Below, piece by piece: positions 53,401-61,515 of a stretch of 64,000 bases of DNA. The DNA is from Lysobacter ciconiae (GTDB taxonomy: Bacteria > Pseudomonadota > Gammaproteobacteria > Xanthomonadales > Xanthomonadaceae). The translations under genes were made by a program, and so were the position numbers. Each line of letters starts with the position of its first letter. Position 1 is the first letter of the stretch. Under the pieces are notes generated by a model. That model made no database searches. It worked only from the letters and a program-made list of their open reading frames with translations, and was not told the origin of the DNA. The stretch is from positions 372,001 to 436,000 of the forward strand of contig NZ_CP063656.1 in the NCBI RefSeq assembly GCF_015209725.1. Direction: 5' to 3'.

Positions 53401-54367
53401 GCGGCGCCGGCTGAAGGGACAGTCGCTGACGGACCTCGTCTGCCACCCGACCGGTTTCGCGCAGCGGCGTGACCGGGAAGTCCGCCAGGCCGTCCTCGAG
53501 TGCGCGCACGCGACCCAGTTCAAGCAGGCGATCCACGAATCGGCGCGGACGCCCGCCCAGCCGCTCCAGCCCGGCGACGAACACCGGTGCCTCGGTAGCG
53601 CACGCCTCGGAGAGCATGTTCACCGATTCGGCAGTGCACACGATCCGGTCCGCGCAGGCCAGCAGGCCGGGGTAGGGATTGGCGCCGTCGCCCGGCGGGG
53701 TGAACAGCATCCCGCTGCGACCGGCGAAATGCTTTTGCAGCCGCTGACCCAAGCCGGCGGGACTGCGGCGCGAGGTGGTCGCCATGATGCAGCCGCCCGC
53801 GGCGTCGACCTGGCGCATCACGCCCAGGGTCAGCGCCTCCAGCCAGTCCGCGTCCAGCTTGGCGTGCGCGCTGGCACCGCCCAGCAGCAAGGCGGTGCGC
53901 GGTTGCGGCAGGGTCGCCAGGGCTGTGAACCGCACCCGCGCCTCGTCCAGCCAATGGGCGTTGACCGGATGCAGGCTGCCGAGCACGGGGATCACGTTGC
54001 TGCCCACCAGACGGTCGTGCTCGGGCGCTATCACCAGGTCCCAGTGGCGTGTGGCGATGCGTGGATCGAGGATCTGCACCGTCGCACTGCCGCGGCGCCC
54101 GAGCAGCCGGGTCGCCAGTGCGGCCTGGCGCCCGCAGCCGATGGCCAGGGCGGGCGGCCGGGCCAGCGCCGCGTGGAACTCGGCGCCGAAGGCGCGCGCG
54201 GCGGCGACACCGCGCGGCGCGGTCCAGCGCCACGGCGCACGCGTGTCGAGCTGCCAGTCGCGCATCGGCATGCCCAGCGCCCGCCCCAGCGCCTGCGCCT
54301 GGCGCAGGTTGCCGGCGTTGCCGTCGGTGATGGTCCAGACGCTCGGGTTGTTTGCCTGCCGTTTCAT
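53384..54367 (-). CDS. ELM1/GtrOC1-like (mitochondrial-fission ELM1 family) protein
   Basis: A 327-residue protein of the ELM1 family found in bacteria next to lipid A or LPS genes. Blocks: VWTITDGNAGNLRQAQALG at the N terminus, a central IGCGRQAALATRLL, and the C-terminal nucleotide-sugar-like GLLACADRIVCTAESVNMLSEA. The fold is glycosyltransferase-like (GT-B). Start MKRQANNPSV; convergent with glnE by 17 nt. Its closeness (2.3 kb) to the LPS genes fits an envelope role; enzymatic function is not established. Confidence 0.78.
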   Translation of the reverse strand: MKRQANNPSVWTITDGNAGNLRQAQALGRALGMPMRDWQLDTRAPWRWTAPRGVAAARAFGAEFHAALARPPALAIGCGRQAALATRLLGRRGSATVQILDPRIATRHWDLVIAPEHDRLVGSNVIPVLGSLHPVNAHWLDEARVRFTALATLPQPRTALLLGGASAHAKLDADWLEALTLGVMRQVDAAGGCIMATTSRRSPAGLGQRLQKHFAGRSGMLFTPPGDGANPYPGLLACADRIVCTAESVNMLSEACATEAPVFVAGLERLGGRPRRFVDRLLELGRVRALEDGLADFPVTPLRETGRVADEVRQRLSLQPAPLTAGD

Positions 54368-54479
54368 CTGTGTCCGCAATACGTTCCAAAGTTGCGCCCG
54401 TGCGTGGCGCCTGCCAGCGCCTACACTGACCGGCTTGGCAGCCCGCACGGCGGGCGCCGCATCCACACGGAGATCATAG

Positions 54480-55079
54480 ATGCCCCCGACCCGGACCGAA
54501 GCACTTGCACCGGCAGCGCTGGACCAGCTGTTCCGTACCGCGCGCACCCACAACGAGCTGGGTGGCGAGATCAGCGACGACACCCTTCGCCAACTCTACG
54601 ATCTGGTGAAGTGGGGCCCGACCAGCGCCAACATGTCGCCGGCGCGCTTCGTTTTCGTGAAGTCCGCTCAGGCCAAGGCGCTTCTGGAGCCTGCGCTGGA
54701 TGAGGGCAATCACGCCAAGACCATGGCCGCCCCGGTTACGGTGATTGTCGGCTTTGACGAGGACTTCCACGAAAAGCTGCCGTACCTGTTCCCGCATACC
54801 GATGCGAAGAGCTGGTTCGCCGGTCCGCGGGAAGGCCGCACGGCAGCGGCGTTTCGCAACGGCAGCCTGCAGGGCGCATACCTGATTCTCGCGGCGCGCG
54901 CGCTGGGACTGGACACCGGGCCGATGTCGGGTTTTGACAACGCCAAAGTGGATGCGGCGTTTTTTGCCGGCACCGCGATAAAGTCGAATTTCCTCGTCAA
55001 CCTCGGGTATGGCAACGCCGCGAAGATCTTCCCGCGCTCGCCACGGCTGTCGTTCGAGGAGGCTGCGCGGATTGCCTGA
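54480..55079 (+). CDS. Malonic semialdehyde reductase / RutE-like nitroreductase
   Basis: A 199-residue nitroreductase-fold protein of the RutE/HadB type: LFRTARTHNELGGEISDDTL start, the FMN/substrate block KWGPTSANMSPARFVFV, and the C-terminal NAAKIFPRSPRLSFEEAARI. E. coli RutE works in the Rut pyrimidine-degradation pathway, but no other rut genes are visible, so a general semialdehyde/NAD(P)H reductase role is more likely. Confidence 0.88.
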   Translation: MPPTRTEALAPAALDQLFRTARTHNELGGEISDDTLRQLYDLVKWGPTSANMSPARFVFVKSAQAKALLEPALDEGNHAKTMAAPVTVIVGFDEDFHEKLPYLFPHTDAKSWFAGPREGRTAAAFRNGSLQGAYLILAARALGLDTGPMSGFDNAKVDAAFFAGTAIKSNFLVNLGYGNAAKIFPRSPRLSFEEAARIA

Positions 55080-55142
55080 CGGTCCGTGATGCCTGCCACC
55101 GCTGAGCCCTGCCACCTTCCCCCAGATAACCGGAGTTCTCCC

Positions 55143-55721
55143 ATGATCAAACGCCTGCTCCTCGCCGCCGCGCTGGCCACGACCGCGACTTTTGCCATCG
55201 CCGCGCCGGTTACCTACAAGCTCGATCCCAGCCACACCAACGTGATCGCGCAGTGGAACCACTTCGGCTTCTCCAACCCGGTGGCGCACTTCGGCCAGGC
55301 CGAGGGCGTGCTGGTCTACGACGCCGAGAATGTCGCTGCTTCCAGCGTGAAGGTCACCCTGCCCCTGTCGGGCCTGAACACCTTCACCGCCAAGTTCGAC
55401 GAACACGTGCTGGGCAGTGATTTCTTCGACGCTGCCAAGTTTCCGGTGGCGACGTTCCACAGCACCGCGGTGGAGTCGGCCGGCGAGGGCAAGCTCAAGG
55501 TCACCGGCGAGCTGACGATCAAGGACAACACGCATCCGGTGGTGCTGGACGTGACCCTGAACAAGGTGGGCGAGAACATGGGCAAGCAGCCGACGATCGG
55601 TTTTGATGCCCACACCACGATCAAGCGCAGCGACTTTGGCGTCGGCATGTACGCGCCGGGCGTCAGCGACGAGGTGGACATCCGCATCACCACCGAGGCC
55701 TCGGTCGCCAAGGCCAAGTAG
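55143..55721 (+). CDS. YceI family periplasmic lipid-binding protein
   Basis: A 192-residue lipocalin-like beta-barrel protein with signal peptide MIKRLLLAAALATTATFAIA (cut before APVTYKLDP). Family markers: YKLDPSHTNVIAQWNHFGFS, VLGSDFFDAAKFPVATFHS and the C-terminal KRSDFGVGMYAPGVSDEVDI. It probably binds an isoprenoid lipid in the periplasm; isoprenoid/quinone binding is known for relatives. Confidence 0.92.
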   Translation: MIKRLLLAAALATTATFAIAAPVTYKLDPSHTNVIAQWNHFGFSNPVAHFGQAEGVLVYDAENVAASSVKVTLPLSGLNTFTAKFDEHVLGSDFFDAAKFPVATFHSTAVESAGEGKLKVTGELTIKDNTHPVVLDVTLNKVGENMGKQPTIGFDAHTTIKRSDFGVGMYAPGVSDEVDIRITTEASVAKAK

Positions 55722-55731
55722 GAAACCTCAG

Positions 55732-56439
55732 GTGATCGTTGAGCGCCGCGCGGCCTCCCGCGCGGACGGCTCGTCCGCGGCGGACGGGCTTGAGCGGTGG
55801 CAGAGCTTCTCCGGCGGGGCGCACTACGACCCGCAATGGATGGGCTTTGGCGCGCTGCGGGTGCTCAACGAGGATCGGCTTGCGCCCGGTGCAGGGTTTG
55901 CCCCGTGCCGGCGCGCGAACATGGAAGTGCTCACCTGGGTGCTGTCGGGTGCCCTGGCGCACCGGGACGACAGCGGTGCGGAACGGGTGATCCAAGCCGG
56001 CGGCCTGCTGTGGCTGGGAACCGGCCACGGGATGCGTTACCGGCATTGCAACGCGTCCGACGCCGAACCGGTGCATTTCCTGCAGGCCTGGCTGCAGCCC
56101 GATCGCGTCAACGCCGAGCCCGCCTCAGCCGTCCGCGCGCCCACGCCGGGCGACGGCTGGCAGCTGCTGGCTTCGCCTGACGGGCGCGATGGCAGCGCGG
56201 CGATCCGCCAGGACGCGCGCGTCTACCGGTCGGAGCTGGCACCGGGAACCTCGGCGATTCGCACGCTCGACCCCGCGCGTCGCTACTGGCTGCACGTCGC
56301 CACCGGCGCGGTGCGCGTCGATGGACGGGATTTGTCCGCCGGCGACGGCCTGGGTTTCAGCGTCGAGTCCGGCCAGCTTGAATTGGCCGGGGCGGGCGCC
56401 GCTCCGGCTGCGCTGCTGTGGTTCGAGCTGCCAGCTTGA
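55732..56439 (+). CDS. Pirin-family protein lacking the metal-binding residues
   Basis: A 235-residue bicupin protein of the pirin/YhhW family; the HYDPQWMGFGALRVLNEDR block and the ANMEVLTWVLSGALAHRD block are clear. In YhhW the cupin metal ligands are PHxH and GIxHSExN. Here these are PCRR (58-61) and GMRYRHCN (100-107), so the four usual ligands (His59, His61, His103, Glu105 by local position) are Cys, Arg, Tyr and His. Start is GTG at 55732, ten nt after the yceI stop, with GGAAACC ahead. Enzymatic quercetinase activity is therefore doubtful. Confidence 0.84.
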   Translation: MIVERRAASRADGSSAADGLERWQSFSGGAHYDPQWMGFGALRVLNEDRLAPGAGFAPCRRANMEVLTWVLSGALAHRDDSGAERVIQAGGLLWLGTGHGMRYRHCNASDAEPVHFLQAWLQPDRVNAEPASAVRAPTPGDGWQLLASPDGRDGSAAIRQDARVYRSELAPGTSAIRTLDPARRYWLHVATGAVRVDGRDLSAGDGLGFSVESGQLELAGAGAAPAALLWFELPA

Positions 56440-56484
56440 GGCAACTGCTAAACTGGCCGTCTTGTACCGTCCGTGATCGCCGCC

Positions 56485-56682
56485 ATGACCGCAGTCCATG
56501 ACCACCCCACCCAGGCCAACGCCGAGCGCCGCTACACCGTCACGCGCGCCGACCTGCCCTTGAGCTGCCCGACGCCGTCGATGGCGCTGTGGAATTCTCA
56601 CCCGCGCGTGTACCTGTCGATCGAGGAAGACCTGGAGAGCACCTGCTTCTACTGCGGCGCGCACTTCGTCCTGCAGGACTGA
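56485..56682 (+). CDS. Zinc-finger zf-CHCC domain protein
   Basis: A 65-residue protein of the zf-CHCC (NDUFS6-like) family. The zinc ligands are His39 (NSHPRVYL) and the CxxC in TCFYCGAHFVL, with one more Cys in LSCPTP. In eukaryotes this domain is in complex I subunit NDUFS6; the bacterial role is not known. ATG 56485 is the likely start; GTG 56473 is also in frame. It is 9 nt before the glycosyltransferase gene. Confidence 0.85.
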   Translation: MTAVHDHPTQANAERRYTVTRADLPLSCPTPSMALWNSHPRVYLSIEEDLESTCFYCGAHFVLQD

Positions 56683-56691
56683 TCCAACGCG

Positions 56692-57816
56692 ATGCGCCCG
56701 ATGACGGTGGTCCAGCTGCTGCCGGCGCTGGAATCGGGTGGGGTGGAGCGCTCAACGCTCGAGATCGCCGAGGCCCTCGTGTCGGCCGGCCATCGTGCCA
56801 TCGTCGTATCCGCCGGCGGCCGCCTGCTGCCGCAACTGCTCGCCCTTGGCGGAGAGCACGTGACCCTGGATATCGGACGCAAGTCGCCACTCACGCTTTC
56901 GCGCGTACTGCCGCTGCGCCGGTTGCTGCAACGCGGTGATATCGATATCGTCCACGTGCGCTCGCGCCTGCCGGCCTGGATCGCGCGCTTCGCACTGGCC
57001 GGGATCGAACCCGTGCGCCGGCCGCGTCTGGTCTCCACCGTGCATGGGCTCAACTCGCCCTCGCGCTACAGCGCGGTGATGGTCGGCGGCGAACGCGTGA
57101 TCTGTGTATCGCAGAGCGTCCGCGATTACATCACGGGCCATTACCCGGCGACCGACACCACGCGCCTGCGGGTCATTCCCCGCGGGATCGACCCGTCCGC
57201 CTTCCCGCCTGCGGCGCTGCCCGATCGCGCCGCGCGCGCGTGGGCTGCAGCGCAGCATCCGGCGCTGGCAGGCGATGGCCCGTTGCTGCTGCTGCCCGGG
57301 CGCGGCACGCGACTGAAGGGCCACGCCGACGCGGTCGAGCTGCTGGCGCGCTTGCGGGCCGACGGTGGCGACGCGCGGCTCTGGCTGCCGGGCGCGCGCG
57401 AGCGCGGGCGCGAGGACTACATCGCCGAACTGGAAGCCATGGCGGCGGCGCGGGGCGTCGCCGATGCGATCGCCTTCACCCAGCCCACCGATGCGATCGC
57501 CCGCGCCTACGCGGCGAGCGATCTCGTGCTCCAGCTCTCGCGCAAGCCCGAGGCGTTCGGACGCACCGTGATCGAGGCGCTGTCGGTGGGCCGGCCGGTG
57601 CTTGGCTGGGCCCACGGCGGCGTCGGTGAGCTGCTGTCACGACTGCAGCCGCAGGGCGCGGTGCCGCCGTTCGACGCGTCGCTGCTGCACGAGCGGGCGC
57701 TCGCGCTGCTGGACCGCGGGTCGACAACAGCCGGTACGATGCCCGATCTGTCCGACTTCACCCTGCATGCGATGCAACAAGCGACGCTGAATGTCTATGC
57801 CGAACTCATCAACTGA
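56692..57816 (+). CDS. GT4-type glycosyltransferase of lipopolysaccharide assembly
   Basis: A 374-residue GT-B glycosyltransferase. Residues of about 1-170 include the acceptor-side LESGGVERSTLEIAEALVSA loop; about 180-370 is the GT4 donor domain with LPGRGTRLKGHADAVELLARL and KPEAFGRTVIEALSVGRPVLG (the E-x7-E type region). ATG 56692 or 56701. It overlaps the waaL-like gene by 26 nt. Donor and acceptor cannot be fixed; an LPS-core role is inferred from neighbours. Confidence 0.9.
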   Translation: MRPMTVVQLLPALESGGVERSTLEIAEALVSAGHRAIVVSAGGRLLPQLLALGGEHVTLDIGRKSPLTLSRVLPLRRLLQRGDIDIVHVRSRLPAWIARFALAGIEPVRRPRLVSTVHGLNSPSRYSAVMVGGERVICVSQSVRDYITGHYPATDTTRLRVIPRGIDPSAFPPAALPDRAARAWAAAQHPALAGDGPLLLLPGRGTRLKGHADAVELLARLRADGGDARLWLPGARERGREDYIAELEAMAAARGVADAIAFTQPTDAIARAYAASDLVLQLSRKPEAFGRTVIEALSVGRPVLGWAHGGVGELLSRLQPQGAVPPFDASLLHERALALLDRGSTTAGTMPDLSDFTLHAMQQATLNVYAELIN

Positions 57817-59158
57817 CCGGTCCGCCCGCATCGCCGCCGAGCGCGGCCCGGCCGGGCGGGCGATCCAGGGCTGGCGCTGGGCGCCGGCGTGGATCCTGGC
57901 CTACGTCGCGCTGTGGCCCGCACCGGGTTATGCCGAGGCGATCCTGGTGCTGGGGGCGCTGGTGGCGATCGCCAAACTGGTCAGCTCGCGCTTCCGCGGC
58001 GGCGTGAGCCTGCTCAGTGGCGAGGCCTGGGCGCTGACCAGCGTGCTGTTTTTTGCCTACTGGGTGCCGCAACTGGTGTCGACGTTCGACTCCATCGATC
58101 CCGGGCGGGCGCTGCGCGAAGCCGCGGTCGACCTGCGCTATCTGCCCTTCCTCTGGCTGGCGGCCGCGGCGGTGGCCAACGAGCGCGGGCGTCGCGTGAC
58201 GTTTGGTGGCCTGGCGACCATCATTGCCGTGTGGACCGTGGACGCGCTGATCCAGGCAGGTACGGGCACCAGCCCGCTGTTTTTCGGCATCGATTCGATC
58301 AAGCAGGCGATCAGCGGACACGCGATGTGCAGCGTGAGTCAGGTCGCCGTCGTGGATCGCCTCAGCGGCGTGTTCGGTCCGTGCAACCTCAAGCTGGGCA
58401 TCGTGCTCGCCAGCCTGTCGCCGTTCGCGCTCTACGCGGCGGCCAAGCGCGCGCATGCGCTCGGCTGGCTGCTTGCGGCGGCCGCGGTCGGCGTAGTCGT
58501 GATGCTGGCCGGTTCGCGGGCCTCGTGGATCACCTACCTGCTGGTGCTGGTGTTGTCGGGCTGGCGCCTGCTGGGCTGGAAGAAGCTGCTGGGTGTGTTT
58601 GCCGCCGGGGCGATCCTCCTGGGCGTGCTGGGCGTGGTGTCCAGCGATGTGCGCCAGCGCCTGGAGCGCACCACCCATGTCTTCGCGGTCAGTGAGGAAG
58701 GGGTCGACCGCGCGCTCTCCGGTCGTACCCGGATCTGGGGCGCTGCGCTGTGCATGGTCCGCGAGCATCCCTTCAACGGTGTCGGCGCGCGCGGCTTCCG
58801 CGAGGCTTTTCCGGCCTGCGATCCGCAAAGCGACCAGCAGGCCGAGTGGGGAGAGGGGCCGGCCTTCCACGCCCACCAGATCGTCCTGGAAATCCTCAGT
58901 GAAACCGGGTTCTTCGGCCTGGTGATGTGGCTGGCCGGCGCGGCCCTGGCGTGGCGCGCGTGGCGTTTCGCCGATGCCCAGGCGCGCGAGCGGGCGCGTC
59001 CGGCGATGCTGGCGCTGGTGGTCACCGTGTTTCCGCTGAACACCCACCTGGCGTTCTATTCGACGTTCTGGGGTGGCCTGACGCTGCTGCTCGCGGCGCT
59101 CTACGCGGGCAGCCTGCTGGCGGTGCGCAGCACGCCTGAGACCACCGGTACGGAGTGA
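57791..59158 (+). CDS. O-antigen ligase family membrane protein (WaaL-like)
   Basis: A 455-residue protein of about 11 helices with the Wzy_C/O-antigen-ligase periplasmic loop: SGRTRIWGAALCMVREHPFN, NGVGARGFREAF and the conserved His in HAHQIVLEILSETGFFGL. WaaL proteins join O-antigen to lipid A-core at the periplasmic face; related Wzy polymerases and PglL oligosaccharyltransferases share the fold and cannot be excluded. It ends directly against the convergent LpxL-type gene (59158/59159). Confidence 0.85.
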   Translation: MSMPNSSTDRSARIAAERGPAGRAIQGWRWAPAWILAYVALWPAPGYAEAILVLGALVAIAKLVSSRFRGGVSLLSGEAWALTSVLFFAYWVPQLVSTFDSIDPGRALREAAVDLRYLPFLWLAAAAVANERGRRVTFGGLATIIAVWTVDALIQAGTGTSPLFFGIDSIKQAISGHAMCSVSQVAVVDRLSGVFGPCNLKLGIVLASLSPFALYAAAKRAHALGWLLAAAAVGVVVMLAGSRASWITYLLVLVLSGWRLLGWKKLLGVFAAGAILLGVLGVVSSDVRQRLERTTHVFAVSEEGVDRALSGRTRIWGAALCMVREHPFNGVGARGFREAFPACDPQSDQQAEWGEGPAFHAHQIVLEILSETGFFGLVMWLAGAALAWRAWRFADAQARERARPAMLALVVTVFPLNTHLAFYSTFWGGLTLLLAALYAGSLLAVRSTPETTGTE

Positions 59159-60112
59159 CTAGCGCGGCTGGTAGGGCGAGCTGTCGCCCGGCGGCCGGCG
59201 TTTGAAGCGCCGGTGGATCCACAGATACTGGCTGGGCGCCTCGCGCACCATCGCCTCGATCGCGGCATTGACGCGGGTGCTGTCCGCCACCGCATCGCGG
59301 GACGGGAAGTCCTCCAGCTGCGCACCCAGCCGGAGCACGTAATCCGCGCCTTCGCGGCGGTGGAAGAAGGGCACCACCGCGCAGCCGGTCATTCGGGCGA
59401 ACTGGTGGGTGGCGGTGATCGTCGCCGCAGGCACGCCGAAAAACGGCGCGAACACCGTGTCCTTGCCGCGCATGTCCTGGTCGGGCGCGTACCAGAGCAG
59501 CCCGCCCTGCTTGAGGTGGCGCATGGCCGGCCGCAGCTCGGCATTGGCGAACATCGCGCTGGCGTGGCCGAGGCGACCGCGCTTGACCGCCCACTCCATC
59601 ACTGGACCGCGGTGGCGCCGGTACATGCCGGCCAACGGCAGGTGGTCGCACATCAGCCGCCCGCAGATCTCCAGGGTCATGAAGTGGCCCGACACCAGCA
59701 GCACGCCACGACCGCTGGCGCGGATCGCCTCGACCGCCTCCAGGCCTTCGATGCGCACCGTTCGCCGCATCGGTTCGACCGATCCCCACCAGGCGCGTGC
59801 GAATTCGAACAGACCAATGCCCAGGTCCCGGAAGTTGTCGCGCAGCAGCCTCTCTCGTTCCGCGTCGGACATGCCGGGAAAACACAGGGCGAGGTTGGTC
59901 CGGGCGGCGCGCCGGCGGTCACCGGCGACGCGCAACGCGAGTGCGCCGACTCCAGCGCCGAGTACGCGCTGCAAGCCCCACGGCAAGCGGGCGGCGATCA
60001 GCAGCACGCCCAGCCCCAGCCACGCCGGCCAATGCCGCGGGCTGAGCGGCGCCGGGCCGGGCGAGGTCGGGCTTGCGACGCCGCGGTCGCGCGGAGGGGA
60101 TGCTGGAGCCAT
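59159..60112 (-). CDS. Lauroyl/myristoyl lipid A acyltransferase (LpxL/HtrB type)
   Basis: A 317-residue inner-membrane acyltransferase that adds secondary acyl chains to Kdo2-lipid A. Catalytic HX4E motif SGHFMTLE, the YRRHRGPVMEW block, a N-terminal hydrophobic anchor and RRFKRRPPG at the C terminus typical of LpxL/LpxM. Start at 60112 (MAPASPPRD); further upstream in-frame ATGs are less likely. Divergent from waaA by 95 nt. Confidence 0.92.
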   Translation of the reverse strand: MAPASPPRDRGVASPTSPGPAPLSPRHWPAWLGLGVLLIAARLPWGLQRVLGAGVGALALRVAGDRRRAARTNLALCFPGMSDAERERLLRDNFRDLGIGLFEFARAWWGSVEPMRRTVRIEGLEAVEAIRASGRGVLLVSGHFMTLEICGRLMCDHLPLAGMYRRHRGPVMEWAVKRGRLGHASAMFANAELRPAMRHLKQGGLLWYAPDQDMRGKDTVFAPFFGVPAATITATHQFARMTGCAVVPFFHRREGADYVLRLGAQLEDFPSRDAVADSTRVNAAIEAMVREAPSQYLWIHRRFKRRPPGDSSPYQPR

Positions 60113-60207
60113 GCGGTGGATTCTACCGGGCCCGTGCCGGGTGAGCCGCCTGCCTCGGCAACGCTCGGCCGAGTCGGCGCGCAAGGGTCGTACAGTATCC
60201 TCAGCCG

Positions 60208-61515
60208 ATGCGAACAGACCTGATCGAGCGCCTCCTGCGCGGCCTGTATTCGACCGTGTTGTACCTGCTGGTGCCGCTGACGGTTTACCACCTGATCTGG
60301 CGTGGCTTTCGCCAGCCCAGCTACTTCCAGCGCTGGAACGAACGCTACGCCCGTTACCGCGATTCCCCGCATACCGGCACCCTGTGGCTGCACGCGGTGT
60401 CCGTGGGCGAGGTCAACGCCGCCGTGCCGCTGGTGAATGCGCTGCGCCGCGGCCGACCGGACCTGCACCTGCTGGTCACCACGATCACCCCGACCGGGTC
60501 GGAGCGCGTGCGGGCGCTGTGGGGGCATGACGTGGAGCACGTCTACCTGCCCTATGACCTGCCCGGCGCGGTGGCGCGCTTCCTGCGCCATTACCGGCCG
60601 CGCGCGGCGCTGATCATGGAGACCGAGTTGTGGCCGAACCTGCTGTTCGGTTGCCGCGACCATGGCGTGCCGGCCTACATCCTCAACGCACGCCTGTCGG
60701 AACGCTCGCTGCGCGGTTACCGCGTGCTCGCGCCGCTGGTGAGCCGGGCGCTGCGCACGGTGACCACCGTGGCGGCGCAATCGATGGCCGATGCGATGCG
60801 CTTCGTGCAACTGGGCGCACGCTCCGGCCAGGTCGTCGACGTGGGCAACCTGAAATACGACGTCATGGTGCCCGAGGGCCTGGAGGCGTTTGCCGACGAA
60901 TGCCGGACCCACTGCGGGCGCCGGCCGGTGTGGATCGCCGCCAGCACGCACGAGGACGAGGAGGCCGCGGTGATCTCCATCCACCGGCGGCTGCGCGAGC
61001 GCTATCCCGACCTGCTGCTGTTGTGGGCGCCGCGCCATCCGGAGCGGTTCCGGGTGGTCGCCGAGCACGCGCGCGCATCGGGGTGGGAGGTGTCGACGCG
61101 CTCCCGGGCGCAGTGGCCGTCGGCGACAGACGCGGTGTTTGTCATCGACACCATGGGCGAGCTGCTGCCGTTCTATGCCTGCGCGGACGTCGCCTTTGTT
61201 GGCGGCAGCCTGCAGGAGGTGGGTGGGCACAACCTGCTGGAGCCGGCGGCGGCCGGCACTGCGATCGTCACCGGTCCGCACCTGCACAACTTCGAGGAAA
61301 TCTCGCGCCAGCTCGATGAGGCCGGCGCGTTGCGGATCGGCCAGGACCCGATGGGCGTGGGCGGCGCACTGGAGGAACTGCTGGCGGATCCGGCGCTGCG
61401 CCGGCAGATGACCTCGGCAGGGCAGCTGCTGGTGGAATCCGGCCGCGGCGCGCTCGCCCAGACCCTGGTGCTGCTGGCGCCCGCGCTGGGGCCCGGGCAG
61501 CGTGATTCGGCCTAG
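60208..61515 (+). CDS. waaA: 3-deoxy-D-manno-octulosonic acid (Kdo) transferase
   Basis: A 435-residue GT30 enzyme that adds Kdo to lipid IVA. Features: an N-terminal membrane anchor (about 10-28), LHAVSVGEVNAAVPLV with the catalytic Glu, the acceptor block METELWPNLL, and the donor-site GGHNLLEPAAAGTAIVTGPH. The stop overlaps tolC in CTAG (4 nt). Confidence 0.96.
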   Translation: MRTDLIERLLRGLYSTVLYLLVPLTVYHLIWRGFRQPSYFQRWNERYARYRDSPHTGTLWLHAVSVGEVNAAVPLVNALRRGRPDLHLLVTTITPTGSERVRALWGHDVEHVYLPYDLPGAVARFLRHYRPRAALIMETELWPNLLFGCRDHGVPAYILNARLSERSLRGYRVLAPLVSRALRTVTTVAAQSMADAMRFVQLGARSGQVVDVGNLKYDVMVPEGLEAFADECRTHCGRRPVWIAASTHEDEEAAVISIHRRLRERYPDLLLLWAPRHPERFRVVAEHARASGWEVSTRSRAQWPSATDAVFVIDTMGELLPFYACADVAFVGGSLQEVGGHNLLEPAAAGTAIVTGPHLHNFEEISRQLDEAGALRIGQDPMGVGGALEELLADPALRRQMTSAGQLLVESGRGALAQTLVLLAPALGPGQRDSA

